61,170 nt of DNA from an uncultured candidate division Zixibacteria bacterium (lineage in GTDB: Bacteria > Zixibacteria > MSB-5A5 > GN15 > PGXB01). Positions within the stretch are counted from its first letter, which is position 1; each line of letters begins with the position of its first letter. The stretch lies in the NCBI GenBank assembly GCA_937925655.1, contig CALAMC010000033.1, forward strand, positions 1 through 61,170. Reading direction: 5' to 3'. Below the pieces are notes generated by a model that worked only from the letters and a program-made list of their open reading frames with translations, ran no database searches and was not told where the DNA came from. This document shows, piece after piece, positions 44,121 through 53,065 of the stretch. The translations under genes were made by a program, and so were the position numbers.

Positions 44121-46019
44121 TCAATCCGCCTTCTTCGGACCGAGCATATTTTCCGGTGCCAGCAGTTTGTCCAATTCTTCTCTCGATAGCAGGTTTTTCT
44201 CGAGCACCAGTTCATAGACTCCGCGCTCCGATTCCAGAGCTTCTTTGGCCAGTGCTGTGCAAGCGTCATAACCAAGAACCGGCATTAACGCCGTCACCAG
44301 TCCGATACTGCTTTCGACCATCTTCCGACAGTGGTCGACATTAGCCGTAATGCCGTCGATACAGCGATTTTTAAGCGTGACCATACCGTTTTTGAGCATT
44401 TCAATCGATTCAAAAAGGCTGGCGGCGATAATCGGCTCCATGACGTTCAACTCAAGCTGTCCGGCTTCGGCGGCGAGAGAGACAGTCAAGTCGTTGCCGA
44501 TTACCCTGAATGCAATTTGATTGACGACTTCGGGAATAACCGGGTTGACTTTGCCCGGCATGATCGATGACCCCGGCTGCATCGGCGGCAGGTTGATTTC
44601 ATTGATACCCGCGCGCGGTCCGGATGACAGCAGGCGCAGGTCGTTGGATATTTTTGACAGTTTCACCGCCAGACGTTTGATGGCCGACGAATACATCACA
44701 AATGCCCCGGTGTCCTGCGTCGCCTCGACCAGGTTCCCGGCCAGAACTATTTCCAGCCCGGTAATATCCTTGAGGTGCTTGACGACTTTCTCGGAAAACC
44801 CGGGCTCGGCGCAGATACCCGTGCCGATGGCCGTGCCGCCCATGTTGACCTCAAGAAACAGTCTGACATTCTGATCCAGGCGCTCGATTTCCTCGTTAAG
44901 CGTCGTGGCATAGGCGCCGAATTCCTGTCCCAGCGTCATGGGGACGGCGTCCTGCAACTGGGTTCGGCCCATTTTAATGATAGAGGCGAATTCTTCGGCC
45001 TTGTGTTGGAATGATTCGACCAGTTGTTTGAGACATTTCGTAAGCTCACCGTTGGCATAGATCAACGCGATCTTGAGCGCCGTCGGATAGGCGTCATTGG
45101 TTGATTGAGACAGGTTGACATGATTGTTGGGGTGGCAATAACGATACTCCCCGCGCTCATAACCCAATATCTCCAGTGCGCGATTGGCGATAACCTCGTT
45201 GGCGTTCATGTTGGTCGAGGTGCCGGCGCCACCCTGAATTATATCAACCACAAACTGGGTGTGATTTTTTCCGTTGATGATTTCGGTGCAGGCCTGGCAA
45301 ATGGCATCGGCGATCGGCTTTGACAATAAACCCAATTCGAAATTGGCCCGGGCGGCGGCCAGTTTGACCATCGCCAGTGCGGAAATAAGGGTGGGAAACT
45401 GGGTCAATGAGATTCCGCTGATGTTGAAGTTTTCCAGCGCCCGGAGAGTCTGGATACCATAAAGAAATTCATACGGGACTTCTCGTTCTCCCAGCAGATC
45501 ATGTTCGGTACGTGTCCGCCCGGAAACATATTGCGCCGCGATATTGACCACGCGGGTACTGGCCTGTCGTATCCGGCGGGAGATGACGCGCGCCGCGCCC
45601 GACAGGATTTTCATCCCCAGTTCCGGCTGGGCCGCACAAAACTCACGGAATTTGTCGGAACTGATGGCAAACACGACGGTCTTGAGCAGGGCTTTGGCAG
45701 TGGTTGAATGCGGGTAGTCATCCATTAGCGAGCCTTCGCCGAGAAAATCATACTTGCCGAATAGCGAAAGTCTCTTTTCCTCGCCGAAGGGGCTTCTCTT
45801 GAACAGCTCGATTTCACCGTCGTAAATCAGATAGAGGTTTTTGCGTCGGCTGTTTTCCTGAAACAAGAGGGTGTCCTTTTCAAATTCACGGATTTCGATA
45901 AGTTCGACGACTGCCGCCCGTTCGTTGTCGTTTAGTTCTTTGAATAGTTCAATCCGCTTCAAGAATTCACTTATGACTGCTGTTTCCACATCATTCTCCT
46001 TCACCGCAATAGCTGTCAT
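44121..46019 (-). CDS. aspA: aspartate ammonia-lyase fused to a cyclic-nucleotide-binding domain
   Basis: The product is 632 aa; ordinary AspA is about 470. Residues about 20-145 are a cNMP-binding domain: FQENSRRKNLYLIYDGEIEL, then SLFGKYDFLGEGSLMDDYPH. Residues about 165-632 are a full aspartase: QTLRALENFNISGI, GGAGTSTNMNANEVIANRAL, NLSQSTNDAYPTAL and the catalytic loop MQPGSSIMPGKVNPVIPEVV. It deaminates aspartate to fumarate, so the added domain suggests direct control by cAMP or a similar ligand. Whether the ligand-contact Arg is kept in the PHSTTAKAL stretch is doubtful. Confidence 0.92.
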   Translation of the reverse strand: MTAIAVKENDVETAVISEFLKRIELFKELNDNERAAVVELIEIREFEKDTLLFQENSRRKNLYLIYDGEIELFKRSPFGEEKRLSLFGKYDFLGEGSLMDDYPHSTTAKALLKTVVFAISSDKFREFCAAQPELGMKILSGAARVISRRIRQASTRVVNIAAQYVSGRTRTEHDLLGEREVPYEFLYGIQTLRALENFNISGISLTQFPTLISALAMVKLAAARANFELGLLSKPIADAICQACTEIINGKNHTQFVVDIIQGGAGTSTNMNANEVIANRALEILGYERGEYRYCHPNNHVNLSQSTNDAYPTALKIALIYANGELTKCLKQLVESFQHKAEEFASIIKMGRTQLQDAVPMTLGQEFGAYATTLNEEIERLDQNVRLFLEVNMGGTAIGTGICAEPGFSEKVVKHLKDITGLEIVLAGNLVEATQDTGAFVMYSSAIKRLAVKLSKISNDLRLLSSGPRAGINEINLPPMQPGSSIMPGKVNPVIPEVVNQIAFRVIGNDLTVSLAAEAGQLELNVMEPIIAASLFESIEMLKNGMVTLKNRCIDGITANVDHCRKMVESSIGLVTALMPVLGYDACTALAKEALESERGVYELVLEKNLLSREELDKLLAPENMLGPKKAD

Positions 46020-46633
46020 CCTGCATATTATACTCGATATACGCTAATTCCCTGCCGTTCGCCAATCTGGACGACTGGTATATAACCTATGATAAGCCTC
46101 ACTTTATGGCAACCGCTTTTTGCGTGAATATAAGCCAATGTAAAATCCGGCTTCAACGGGTTTAGTTTCTGTATTGAGTAATCGAAATAAGCAGATGCAC
46201 ACGTATTACTATGTCTTATTTATAAAAATTCCCTTGGAGTATTTCCACCCTTCTGTTAAATTTAATCGATTTGATTAAATGCGTCGAAAGCACAGGGCTC
46301 TCGGCATATCAGTCCCTTTGCGACCATACACTAAATAAAGGCTGGCAAATTAATTAGCGATGCCCGGTATGAACCCCGAATATTCGATCGTCCTCATTGT
46401 CATTCTAACCGGCCTGGCCATAGGCGCCGTCCATGAAAATATAACAGTCGAAAAACTCCCGGTCTTCCTGAAACCACTCTCATATATTCGGCCCGGAAAT
46501 GGCGCCACTGATATATTCCATGGGATCGAAAATGGGGCGTGTATAATGACCTATTCCCTGAACCCGATTCTACTCACGGCCTTATGTGCCGACTTATTTA
46601 TATTGCACCTCCACAATATCACGAGGCAGTGGA
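46020..46633. other. 614-bp gap before the ECF sigma gene
   Basis: No convincing gene is present. A weak 93-codon reading at 46360-46641 contains EYSIVLIVILTGLAIGA. Its DNA (about 46378-46428) resembles 48993-49043 downstream of the sigma cassette, by eye 41 of 51 bases. No clear promoter was identified, although the AT-rich part at 46200-46280 could hold one. Confidence 0.4.
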
Positions 46634-47224
46634 TTGTCTGATTTTGACATCAGTGATGAATCCCTGATGGAGGCGGTAAACAAAGGCGATCTCAACGCCT
46701 TTGAGCAACTTGTCCGCCGGCATCAATCCTGGGTTTGGAAGATTGCCTACCGCTTCCTCGGAAATAGCGATGAGGCTTCGGACATTACTCAAGATGCTTT
46801 TCTACGGCTTTTGGATGCATCGAGGCATTATCGGGTCACAGCGAAGTTTCGGACTTATTTTTATCGGATTATAACCCGCTTGTGCATAGATCATGCGCGC
46901 AAGAATCGAGCCGTCCCGATTGATTCGCTTCCCGACATTCCCGCTCCCGGACCTTCACAAATTGATCGACTTGAGCATCAGGAACTCGAATCCGGTATTC
47001 AGAAGGCACTGGATGCCCTGCCGCCCGAATACCGCATGGTCATAATCCTGCGATACTTCGAGGGCCTAAGCGGAGTGGAAATTGCCAACGCCGTAAAAAA
47101 GACCCCAAAAGGAGTCGAGCGACTCCTGGCCCGGGCGCGAAAAAACCTTGAGCTATCGCTTTACCCATACTCCCAAAAAATAACTGATGATTATGAGGGG
47201 GAATCCGACGATTCGCCCGTTTAA
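46634..47224 (+). CDS. ECF-type RNA polymerase sigma factor (first)
   Basis: The product is 196 aa. The TTG at 46634 follows GAGG by 7 nt; a longer reading from 46586 has no site. Region 2 is AFEQLVRRHQSWVWKIAYRF to EASDITQDAFLRLL, with KFRTYFYRIITRLCIDHARK. Region 4 is ALDALPPEYRMVIILRYFEG then GVERLLARARKNL. The middle linker is proline-rich. It leads a cassette with an anti-sigma factor and a metal-sensor-like protein. Confidence 0.93.
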   Translation: MSDFDISDESLMEAVNKGDLNAFEQLVRRHQSWVWKIAYRFLGNSDEASDITQDAFLRLLDASRHYRVTAKFRTYFYRIITRLCIDHARKNRAVPIDSLPDIPAPGPSQIDRLEHQELESGIQKALDALPPEYRMVIILRYFEGLSGVEIANAVKKTPKGVERLLARARKNLELSLYPYSQKITDDYEGESDDSPV

Positions 47225-47240
47225 GGAAGTGAGGAAACAG

Positions 47241-47738
47241 ATGTATTGTGTAGATATCCAATCAAGGTTTGGGGATTTTATCGCTGGTCAACTGGCACGG
47301 CATGAAAGGGAGCAGGTACTGGCGCACTTGCAGGAATGCGAAGCCTGTCGAACGACCCTGGGCAATGTTGATCGGCTGGCCGCCATTCTGTCGCAGACAG
47401 AATGTCCTCCGGTACCTTCCCGGTTAACTGCCAGAATCATGGCCGCCGCGGGGAAACGTCGGAGCGAGTCGGTTACGGCCGATTGGAACCCTTTGAAATG
47501 GTGGCGGGGTGCCACGGCGCCCATGCAGGCAGCCGCGACAATCACAATGATTATCGGTCTCGGCCTGGGATGCATTCTGGGTTGGACCTCGACATCATCG
47601 CCAAGTTCCGCCGCCACCGGGGCAAAATCCGAGCCACTTGATATCTACCAGCTTGACTTTTTGGGTGACTTGCCCTCGGGATCGCTTGCCGGCAGTTATT
47701 TGGCGCTTATCGCGGTCACGAGTGAGGGAGGACACTGA
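47241..47738 (+). CDS. zinc-finger anti-sigma factor with membrane anchor
   Basis: The product is 165 aa from ATG 47241 (GAGG 6 nt upstream). The N-terminal HLQECEACR gives the Hx3Cx2C zinc-binding anti-sigma pattern. A membrane helix follows at about 95-115 (AAATITMIIGLGLGCILGW), then a short extracytoplasmic tail. It should hold the upstream sigma factor inactive. It lies 16 nt after the sigma stop and 2 nt before the next gene. Confidence 0.88.
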   Translation: MYCVDIQSRFGDFIAGQLARHEREQVLAHLQECEACRTTLGNVDRLAAILSQTECPPVPSRLTARIMAAAGKRRSESVTADWNPLKWWRGATAPMQAAATITMIIGLGLGCILGWTSTSSPSSAATGAKSEPLDIYQLDFLGDLPSGSLAGSYLALIAVTSEGGH

Positions 47739-47740
47739 CC

Positions 47741-48271
47741 ATGTGGAAGAAAATCGCTCCCTTGCTGATAATTCTTTCAGCATCCCTTAATATTGCGTTC
47801 ATTGGCGTCTGGGCAATCCAGGCCTCCCCCAAAAATCCTGTCGATCGGGAGCAGTGCGGTTACACCGGCGGCATTTCGTGCCCGTTGCATCGTAATCTTG
47901 AGATCACCGATGAGCAATGGACAGAATTGGAACCTCGCCTGACACGTTTTCGATGCGAATCAGATACGCTCTGTCAGGATATTCAACGAATAAGCGGCGA
48001 ATTGATCGACCTCATTGCCTTACCGCAACCGGATATAGACGCGATCGCGGCGAAGCAAAAGGAAATCCTTGCGATCCAGAGCAAAATGCAGGAACGAGTG
48101 ATCGCTCACCTGCTGGCTGAAAAGCAAATATTGACCGAAGAGCAGCAGGCCAGGCTCTTCCGAATGATAAAAGAAAAGACGGGATGTACCGGTCGAAATA
48201 CCATGGCATGCCCCGGTGCGATTCCCGGAGTTCAGTTATGGCTTCAGTCGGATTCTAAAACAGGACTATGA
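47741..48271 (+). CDS. periplasmic metal-sensor-like protein (CnrX/ZraP/Spy family)
   Basis: The product is 176 aa with an N-terminal membrane anchor (APLLIILSASLNIAFIGVWA). The rest is helical. ISCPLHRNLEITDEQWTELE and the QEEAR-like tail ILTEEQQARLFRMI fit the heavy-metal-resistance/CnrX fold (LTxxQ repeats). CnrX binds Co/Ni and signals to an anti-sigma factor. Additional cysteines (CGY, CPLH, CTGRN, ACPG) could bind metal here. Its place after sigma and anti-sigma mirrors the cnr system. Confidence 0.8.
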   Translation: MWKKIAPLLIILSASLNIAFIGVWAIQASPKNPVDREQCGYTGGISCPLHRNLEITDEQWTELEPRLTRFRCESDTLCQDIQRISGELIDLIALPQPDIDAIAAKQKEILAIQSKMQERVIAHLLAEKQILTEEQQARLFRMIKEKTGCTGRNTMACPGAIPGVQLWLQSDSKTGL

Positions 48272-48331
48272 CTTGATTTGTAACAGGATTTAATGGCTGT
48301 TAATATTTTAAAACACTAAGGAGGAATGACT

Positions 48332-48781
48332 TTGAAAAAGCTTTCATCACTTCTGCTTGTCGTGGCCATTATGGCCGGGGGCGTCTGCGCTGTCCAGGCT
48401 TACGCCGATAACGGGAGCACTGCACCGGCTAACCCGAAAGCGGCACCCGTGGTTCAGAGTGCGGATCAAGGCAACAGCCCAACCGCTTCATGCCCGACTC
48501 ACGCTGGCTGTACTCAAAATTGCGGAAATTGCTCCGGGAAAGCCGCTGATTGCCCCAAATATGCAGACAAGGATAATGACGGCAAGTGCGATCAGCGCGG
48601 AACATGTCACTCTGGTAGCACTCCGCAGGGCTGTTCCGGCCATAACAAAACTGCTGATTGCTCCAATTTTGGGGATAAGGATAAGGCAGGCAAATGCGAC
48701 GGGCAGGGAAAATGTCACACGACCGATGCGCAAAAAGCCTGTCCCGGCCATGCCGTTGGCGGCTGTGGCCAGCACCACTAA
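48332..48781 (+). CDS. secreted Cys-rich protein with EF-hand-like calcium loops
   Basis: The product is 149 aa. The TTG start at 48332 is 7 nt after AGGAGG; the ATG at 48326 is only 1 nt from it. A signal peptide ends at about VQAYA. The mature part has two related repeats, ADCPKYADKDNDGKCDQRGT and ADCSNFGDKDKAGKCDGQGK, each with a DxDxDG-like calcium loop and CH or GH pairs, ending GGCGQHH. About 15 cysteines and several His suggest metal binding. No family was recognised. Confidence 0.8.
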   Translation: MKKLSSLLLVVAIMAGGVCAVQAYADNGSTAPANPKAAPVVQSADQGNSPTASCPTHAGCTQNCGNCSGKAADCPKYADKDNDGKCDQRGTCHSGSTPQGCSGHNKTADCSNFGDKDKAGKCDGQGKCHTTDAQKACPGHAVGGCGQHH

Positions 48782-48836
48782 AGTTACACTGAAAAATCGC
48801 GTTAAGATTGTCCTGATTACATAGGGAGAAGCGTCG

Positions 48837-48873
48837 AGCACACCATGGCCAAAATTCATGGTGTGCTTTTTTT
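48837..48873 (+). terminator. terminator after the Cys-rich gene
   Basis: AGCACACCATG / CATGGTGTGCT is a perfect 11-bp stem with a 9-nt loop, followed by seven T. It closes the sigma/anti-sigma/sensor cassette. Confidence 0.93.
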
Positions 48874-49285
48874 AACCGGCCGAAGTACGCAAACGTGGGG
48901 CGAGTTCCTGCCGAAGCTCCCGCCTGCAATGAATTCATGAAGTGAGCAGAGCAAGGGAGATTCGATGTCTTTTTAATTATTGTTTGAAATATGAATACTT
49001 AACCGCACTCATTGTCCTTCTGACCGGCCTGGCCATACACGCCTATGAAGTGCAAAAAATGGCCGGAATAATAAATCCCAACAACATATTCAGTTTTAAT
49101 TCTCCAGAGATTACCGTTCTGCCAATGATTTTGAGATTCAACAGGGCTTTCGGCATTTTTCTCAAAAATATGGCCAGTTGCCTGTCAATATTGAAAGATC
49201 AAAATATGATTAAACATAAGAATATAAACTTGCGTCAATATTACAATTTACAAAACAATAGGCTTGAACCAAGAAAGGTGCCCTC
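48874..49285. other. gap between metal cassette and propeller gene
   Basis: A weak reading (48942-49289) begins with EYLTALIVLLTGLAIHA, similar to the gap before the sigma cassette, but its remainder looks random. A ribosome site (AAGAAAGG) for the next gene lies at its end. No other gene or clear terminator is visible. Confidence 0.35.
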
Positions 49286-50389
49286 ATGAAAACAGCAAAA
49301 CTGCCAACCCTTGCCACCATAATCGCCATTACCATATGCATCGGTTGCACAAAAAATTCCGATGCGCCTGCCCCGCAAAAGTGGGCTTTTAATATGGAAA
49401 AAATATGGGAGATTAATCAGGCCGGCGAAGATAAACTATTGCGCCCCGGTGAGCCGCGCATTGCCGACGATGGGACCCTGTATTACCGCGATTTCGACAG
49501 GGATTTGAGTTATATAATCAGCGACGACGGAAAGCTGGTCAACACATTTGCTCCCCGGGGAGGCGGCGATGGCGAGATATCGTACTATTTTAACTGCTTC
49601 CCGGCCGGCGACGGCGTCGCCATCTGCGCCCCGGACAAAATCCATTTTTTCACCAATCGGGGGCAATTTGTCAAAGCTGTCCCGAACAACCTGTTTGTCC
49701 GTTTTCCGCTGGCATTTAGAAACCAAGATGAATTCTGGCTGGCGCCCGGAGCGCTTGGAGACGCCCCCGGTGATATGGTGGCCGTGACCCACGTTAATGC
49801 GGCAACCGGCGAAGAAAAAATTATTCACGAATTCACTCGTTCCGATGAAGAGAAAAAACCGTCCGGCGGCGGCGTTATTGTCGGCCTGACACCGCAAATA
49901 AAGATGGGTTTTGACCGCAAATCCGACCGGATATATTTCGGCAAAAACAGCGACACGTTAATTTACAGCCTTACCGATGACATATCCAAAATCGATTCTA
50001 TTTCTTTCACTTGTACCCGGCGACCGGTTAGTGAAACAGACAAGAAAAACCATTTTGCCCGGTTCAATGTCCCGGAAGATAGAATGGCGATATTGCTCGG
50101 GGCGCTTCCCGATCGTATGGCCTGCTACCATCGTATCCAGATAGTAAATGGTCTGATTTATTTGTTCAGTGCCGAAGGAATCGGTGACAATCAAACGGGA
50201 CAGGATGTCAATATTTTCACTCGGGATGGACAGCATTTGTACTATGGCCGGATTCAGGTGGAGAGTGGGTGGCACATCTCCGGCCCCGAGAGCATTCAAT
50301 TGGGCCAAGGATTCGTTTATGCCATACAGGAAAATGCCGCCGGGGATAAAAAAATCGTCAAATATAAGCTGACGCTTCCCCGATCATAG
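49286..50389 (+). CDS. 6-bladed beta-propeller lipoprotein
   Basis: The product is 367 aa. A lipoprotein signal ends ITICIGC, so it is anchored to a membrane outside the cytoplasm. Repeated beta segments such as IADDGTLYYRDFDRDLSYII, FNCFPAGDGVAICAPDKIHF and DGQHLYYGRIQVESGWHISG are typical of 6-bladed beta-propeller proteins found widely in FCB genomes. Ligand unknown. A strong terminator follows. Confidence 0.78.
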   Translation: MKTAKLPTLATIIAITICIGCTKNSDAPAPQKWAFNMEKIWEINQAGEDKLLRPGEPRIADDGTLYYRDFDRDLSYIISDDGKLVNTFAPRGGGDGEISYYFNCFPAGDGVAICAPDKIHFFTNRGQFVKAVPNNLFVRFPLAFRNQDEFWLAPGALGDAPGDMVAVTHVNAATGEEKIIHEFTRSDEEKKPSGGGVIVGLTPQIKMGFDRKSDRIYFGKNSDTLIYSLTDDISKIDSISFTCTRRPVSETDKKNHFARFNVPEDRMAILLGALPDRMACYHRIQIVNGLIYLFSAEGIGDNQTGQDVNIFTRDGQHLYYGRIQVESGWHISGPESIQLGQGFVYAIQENAAGDKKIVKYKLTLPRS

Positions 50390-50391
50390 AT

Positions 50392-50423
50392 ATTCGGGCC
50401 GGCACTGCCGGCCCGAATTTTTT
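50392..50423 (+). terminator. terminator after the propeller gene
   Basis: A perfect stem ATTCGGGCCGGCA / TGCCGGCCCGAAT with a very small loop is followed by six T. It lies 2 nt after the stop. Confidence 0.93.
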
Positions 50424-50489
50424 GCCCTGGCAAGTTTGGCAATTCGCTGTCAAGTAATTGCCGGCAATACATATAACAATCTTATTCTC

Positions 50490-50675
50490 GGCCCGGAGGG
50501 ACCTGCGGGCCCTAACTTTTTTCCCATAATTGCCGATAGAAAAAACGAATGAAAACAGGCCGGTTGTGCCTTGCCGAGAGGACTCCAAGGGCATCAATTC
50601 CCGTCTTCCCGGCTCTTTCAACGTGAGCCCGGGCCGATGGCAACGGCTCCTCGTGATGGAAAGAGAGTGTTAAAC
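50490..50675 (+). promoter_or_regulatory. hairpin-rich leader of the multidomain regulator
   Basis: Several hairpins precede the gene: GGCCCG/CGGGCC with a following T-run (50490-50522, terminator-like), TGCCTTG/CAAGGGCA (about 50567-50595), CCCGGCTC/GAGCCCGGG (bulged, about 50607-50633) and GCCG/CGGC before the ribosome site. The sequence fits no riboswitch class I know. It may be an attenuator-type leader, or simply GC-rich spacer. Confidence 0.35.
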
Positions 50676-52745
50676 ATGGATGAATTTAATAATCAGCAAA
50701 ATAACGATAACAATTACAGCCGGGACAATCAACCTTCGGCTCAAAATACATCGACTACCGCACCATCGACAAGTCAGGAATTGGCCCCGGTTTTGGCCCT
50801 GGTCCCGGCCGATGAATTCCAGCGACTGGGAGTTGTACCGACGCAATACGACCAGGCAAATTGCCGGTTAAAACTGGTTTACGGCGCACCGGTAGATGAT
50901 AACCGCCGCGGCGAGTTGTCCGCCCGTTTGCCAAATATAAATATAGAGTGGCACCCGGTTGATGAGCACGAATACAGCGCCGCCTGTCAACGAATAACCG
51001 ATGAGCTTTCATCGCAGATCTCACAACCGGGGTACCAATTACATGAAAGCCAAAATTCCCCTGTCGGGATTAATTCGCGTGAAACCGCAGATTCGACAAA
51101 TATGGAACAGCCGTCAACGGTATCGAATACAACCTCTGAACCGGCCCGGGATTCTGTTGTCCCTCCGGAACAAAAGACGGTACTATTTGTCACGCCCACG
51201 GGAAACATCAGTCAACATCTGATGTTTGCCTTTAGCGCCGAAAGGTATCGGACGGTCACGGTGAAAAGCCTGGCCCTGGCGTTCATGGAAGTGGAGCATC
51301 GACCGGTGGCAGGTGTCTTCATCCACGAAAACCTGTATAAGCGCAAAGACCAGTTTGTCCAGCGCATGCAGGCGTTAAGGCCGGAAATTCCCATACGGTA
51401 CTATCGATCGGATTCATCTATTTTGTTGAATGACACCCGAAACCAGACGATTTTTGACCTGGTCAGACAGAACCTGACTTTATTCAGTCGTATCAATGAC
51501 AGCCGGGGAAGCGCCTTTGCCGATCATGCCGCCGCCGTGGCGAGATTCGCCGATCGGATAGCGCTTCGTCTGGGGGTCCCGGATCACTGTCGCCTTATGC
51601 TTTCGACAGCCGCCTATCTTCATAATATGGCCGAAGATAATCTAAGGAGCACTTTGGGCCTGCAACAGACCGATATCATCGGCCTTTCGGCTTCCCGGCT
51701 GGAATCATGGGATTATCCGTCGCTGGTGATCGGGATGCTTCGACGCATGCATCATCCCGTGCCCGATTCTCCGACAAATACAAATAATATTGAGGAATTG
51801 GGAGGTCAAATCCTGACCGCCTCCGACGTTTTTTGTCATCTCTGGCCCGACTATTCCACGGTCGGCCGCCAACTTGACCTTATCCAGAAAAAACTGGAAG
51901 ACGAGTTGCGTCAGAAGGCTCCCGCCCTGGTAATCAATACGCTGGTCGATGTGATCTGTGATGATTGCACGGCACGACTTCTTCGTCCGAACGCTTTTTC
52001 AGTGCACCTGTTTGAATCGCGAGGGACTCTGCCGGCGGGGCTGGTCGAAGCCTTGCATGACGCCGATTTCGGCGTGACCGTATCATCGAATATCGACGAA
52101 TGTGTTAAACGTTGCGGTGATCTAAAAGCGGATTCGCTGATAATTTGCGACCAGGGTTCGATACAGGATATTTATGATACTCTGATGAGCCTGGCCCTTC
52201 GCGGTCTCGCCATCGATCAATTGCATACCGTGTTGTTGCTCGATCAGGATTTGGTGGCCGAGGCTTTGCGTCTGTTGCCTCACGGGGTCGAGGACATTCT
52301 CCCGGTCACGGCCCGGCACGAGGCGATACTCACGAAACTGTCTCGAATAAAAAGGCGCCTCGATGAACAAAGCCGGAATCGGGTTTCGGCGATAGAGCGA
52401 CTGGGCACTCACGGCTCGCTGGCCGACATGTCCCTGACCGATATTCTGGAAAGTGTTCGGGGCAACCGACGGCCGACCCGGATTTCCGTCACGGCCTATG
52501 GCAATCAGATGACTGTTTACCTTGATCGGGGAAAAGTCATCGCGGCGGAATGTGGAGATTCCACGGGACCCGATGCCCTTCTTAGCGGCGTATCCTGGCG
52601 GCAGGGAATCTGGAACATCGAAGCCGTTGAGGCGGCGGAACTCCCCGAACCGAATATCAATCAGAGTATTGACGCCGTCTTAATCGAAGCTTGCAGCAAG
52701 CTCGATCAGGCTGTCAAAGATGAACCGCTTTACGACCTGAAATAG
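50676..52745 (+). CDS. multidomain regulator: MshEN-like, receiver-like, degenerate HD-GYP, DUF4388
   Basis: The product is 689 aa from ATG 50676 (AGAG upstream). After a Q/N-rich tail, residues 40-115 resemble the MshEN nucleotide-binding domain (VPADEFQRLGVVPTQYDQA). Residues about 165-265 and 450-565 are receiver-like folds without obvious phospho-sites. Residues 275-440 are an HD-GYP-like domain in which the HD pair is replaced (AAYLHNMAED); ELGGQILTASDVFCHL matches the family. The last 100 residues are DUF4388 (LADMSLTDILESVRGNRRPT). It is probably a c-di-GMP-linked or gliding/motility-type scaffold rather than an enzyme. Confidence 0.75.
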   Translation: MDEFNNQQNNDNNYSRDNQPSAQNTSTTAPSTSQELAPVLALVPADEFQRLGVVPTQYDQANCRLKLVYGAPVDDNRRGELSARLPNINIEWHPVDEHEYSAACQRITDELSSQISQPGYQLHESQNSPVGINSRETADSTNMEQPSTVSNTTSEPARDSVVPPEQKTVLFVTPTGNISQHLMFAFSAERYRTVTVKSLALAFMEVEHRPVAGVFIHENLYKRKDQFVQRMQALRPEIPIRYYRSDSSILLNDTRNQTIFDLVRQNLTLFSRINDSRGSAFADHAAAVARFADRIALRLGVPDHCRLMLSTAAYLHNMAEDNLRSTLGLQQTDIIGLSASRLESWDYPSLVIGMLRRMHHPVPDSPTNTNNIEELGGQILTASDVFCHLWPDYSTVGRQLDLIQKKLEDELRQKAPALVINTLVDVICDDCTARLLRPNAFSVHLFESRGTLPAGLVEALHDADFGVTVSSNIDECVKRCGDLKADSLIICDQGSIQDIYDTLMSLALRGLAIDQLHTVLLLDQDLVAEALRLLPHGVEDILPVTARHEAILTKLSRIKRRLDEQSRNRVSAIERLGTHGSLADMSLTDILESVRGNRRPTRISVTAYGNQMTVYLDRGKVIAAECGDSTGPDALLSGVSWRQGIWNIEAVEAAELPEPNINQSIDAVLIEACSKLDQAVKDEPLYDLK

Positions 52746-53065
52746 CCCGGCCGATCGATAAAATCAATACTCCCTCATGCCTGGATTAATCTGCACTTTC
52801 TGGCATTGTATTTTGCTTGCGGCATTGGCGCCATAATCTTAAAGTAATGGCATTAGTTTAAAATACACGACAAAATAGCCCTGCCTTTCTATCTTTTTCT
52901 TGCAGAATGGAGCAAATTGGTATATTTTATGATCGAATTAAAAACGATGGCTCACAAGAAATATAACATTTTTAAGAGAGGTCCGTCATCCTAATATGAT
53001 AAGATACCGACTGTCTTCCGGCGATTGGAACCGACATGTCGCCATTCGTAACGGAGAAGCGAAAA
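52746..53065. other. intergenic region upstream of the NapC-like cytochrome
   Basis: About 320 bp without a gene. TTGCAG at about 52911-52916, a 17-nt spacer and TATTTT is a weak promoter candidate for the cytochrome gene. No terminator was seen after the regulator. Confidence 0.35.

Noticed and set aside
46360..46641. 93-codon reading as a real gene
   Set aside because: No ribosome site, no family match after the first 25 residues, and the end overlaps the sigma gene start.
48942..49289. 115-codon reading as a real gene
   Set aside because: Only a short membrane-like segment resembles anything (the 46360 reading); the rest has poor composition and its GTG has no ribosome site.
50490..50675. 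Leader as a c-di-GMP (GEMM) or cobalamin riboswitch
   Set aside because: The conserved sequence boxes of these classes are not present; only generic hairpins are seen.
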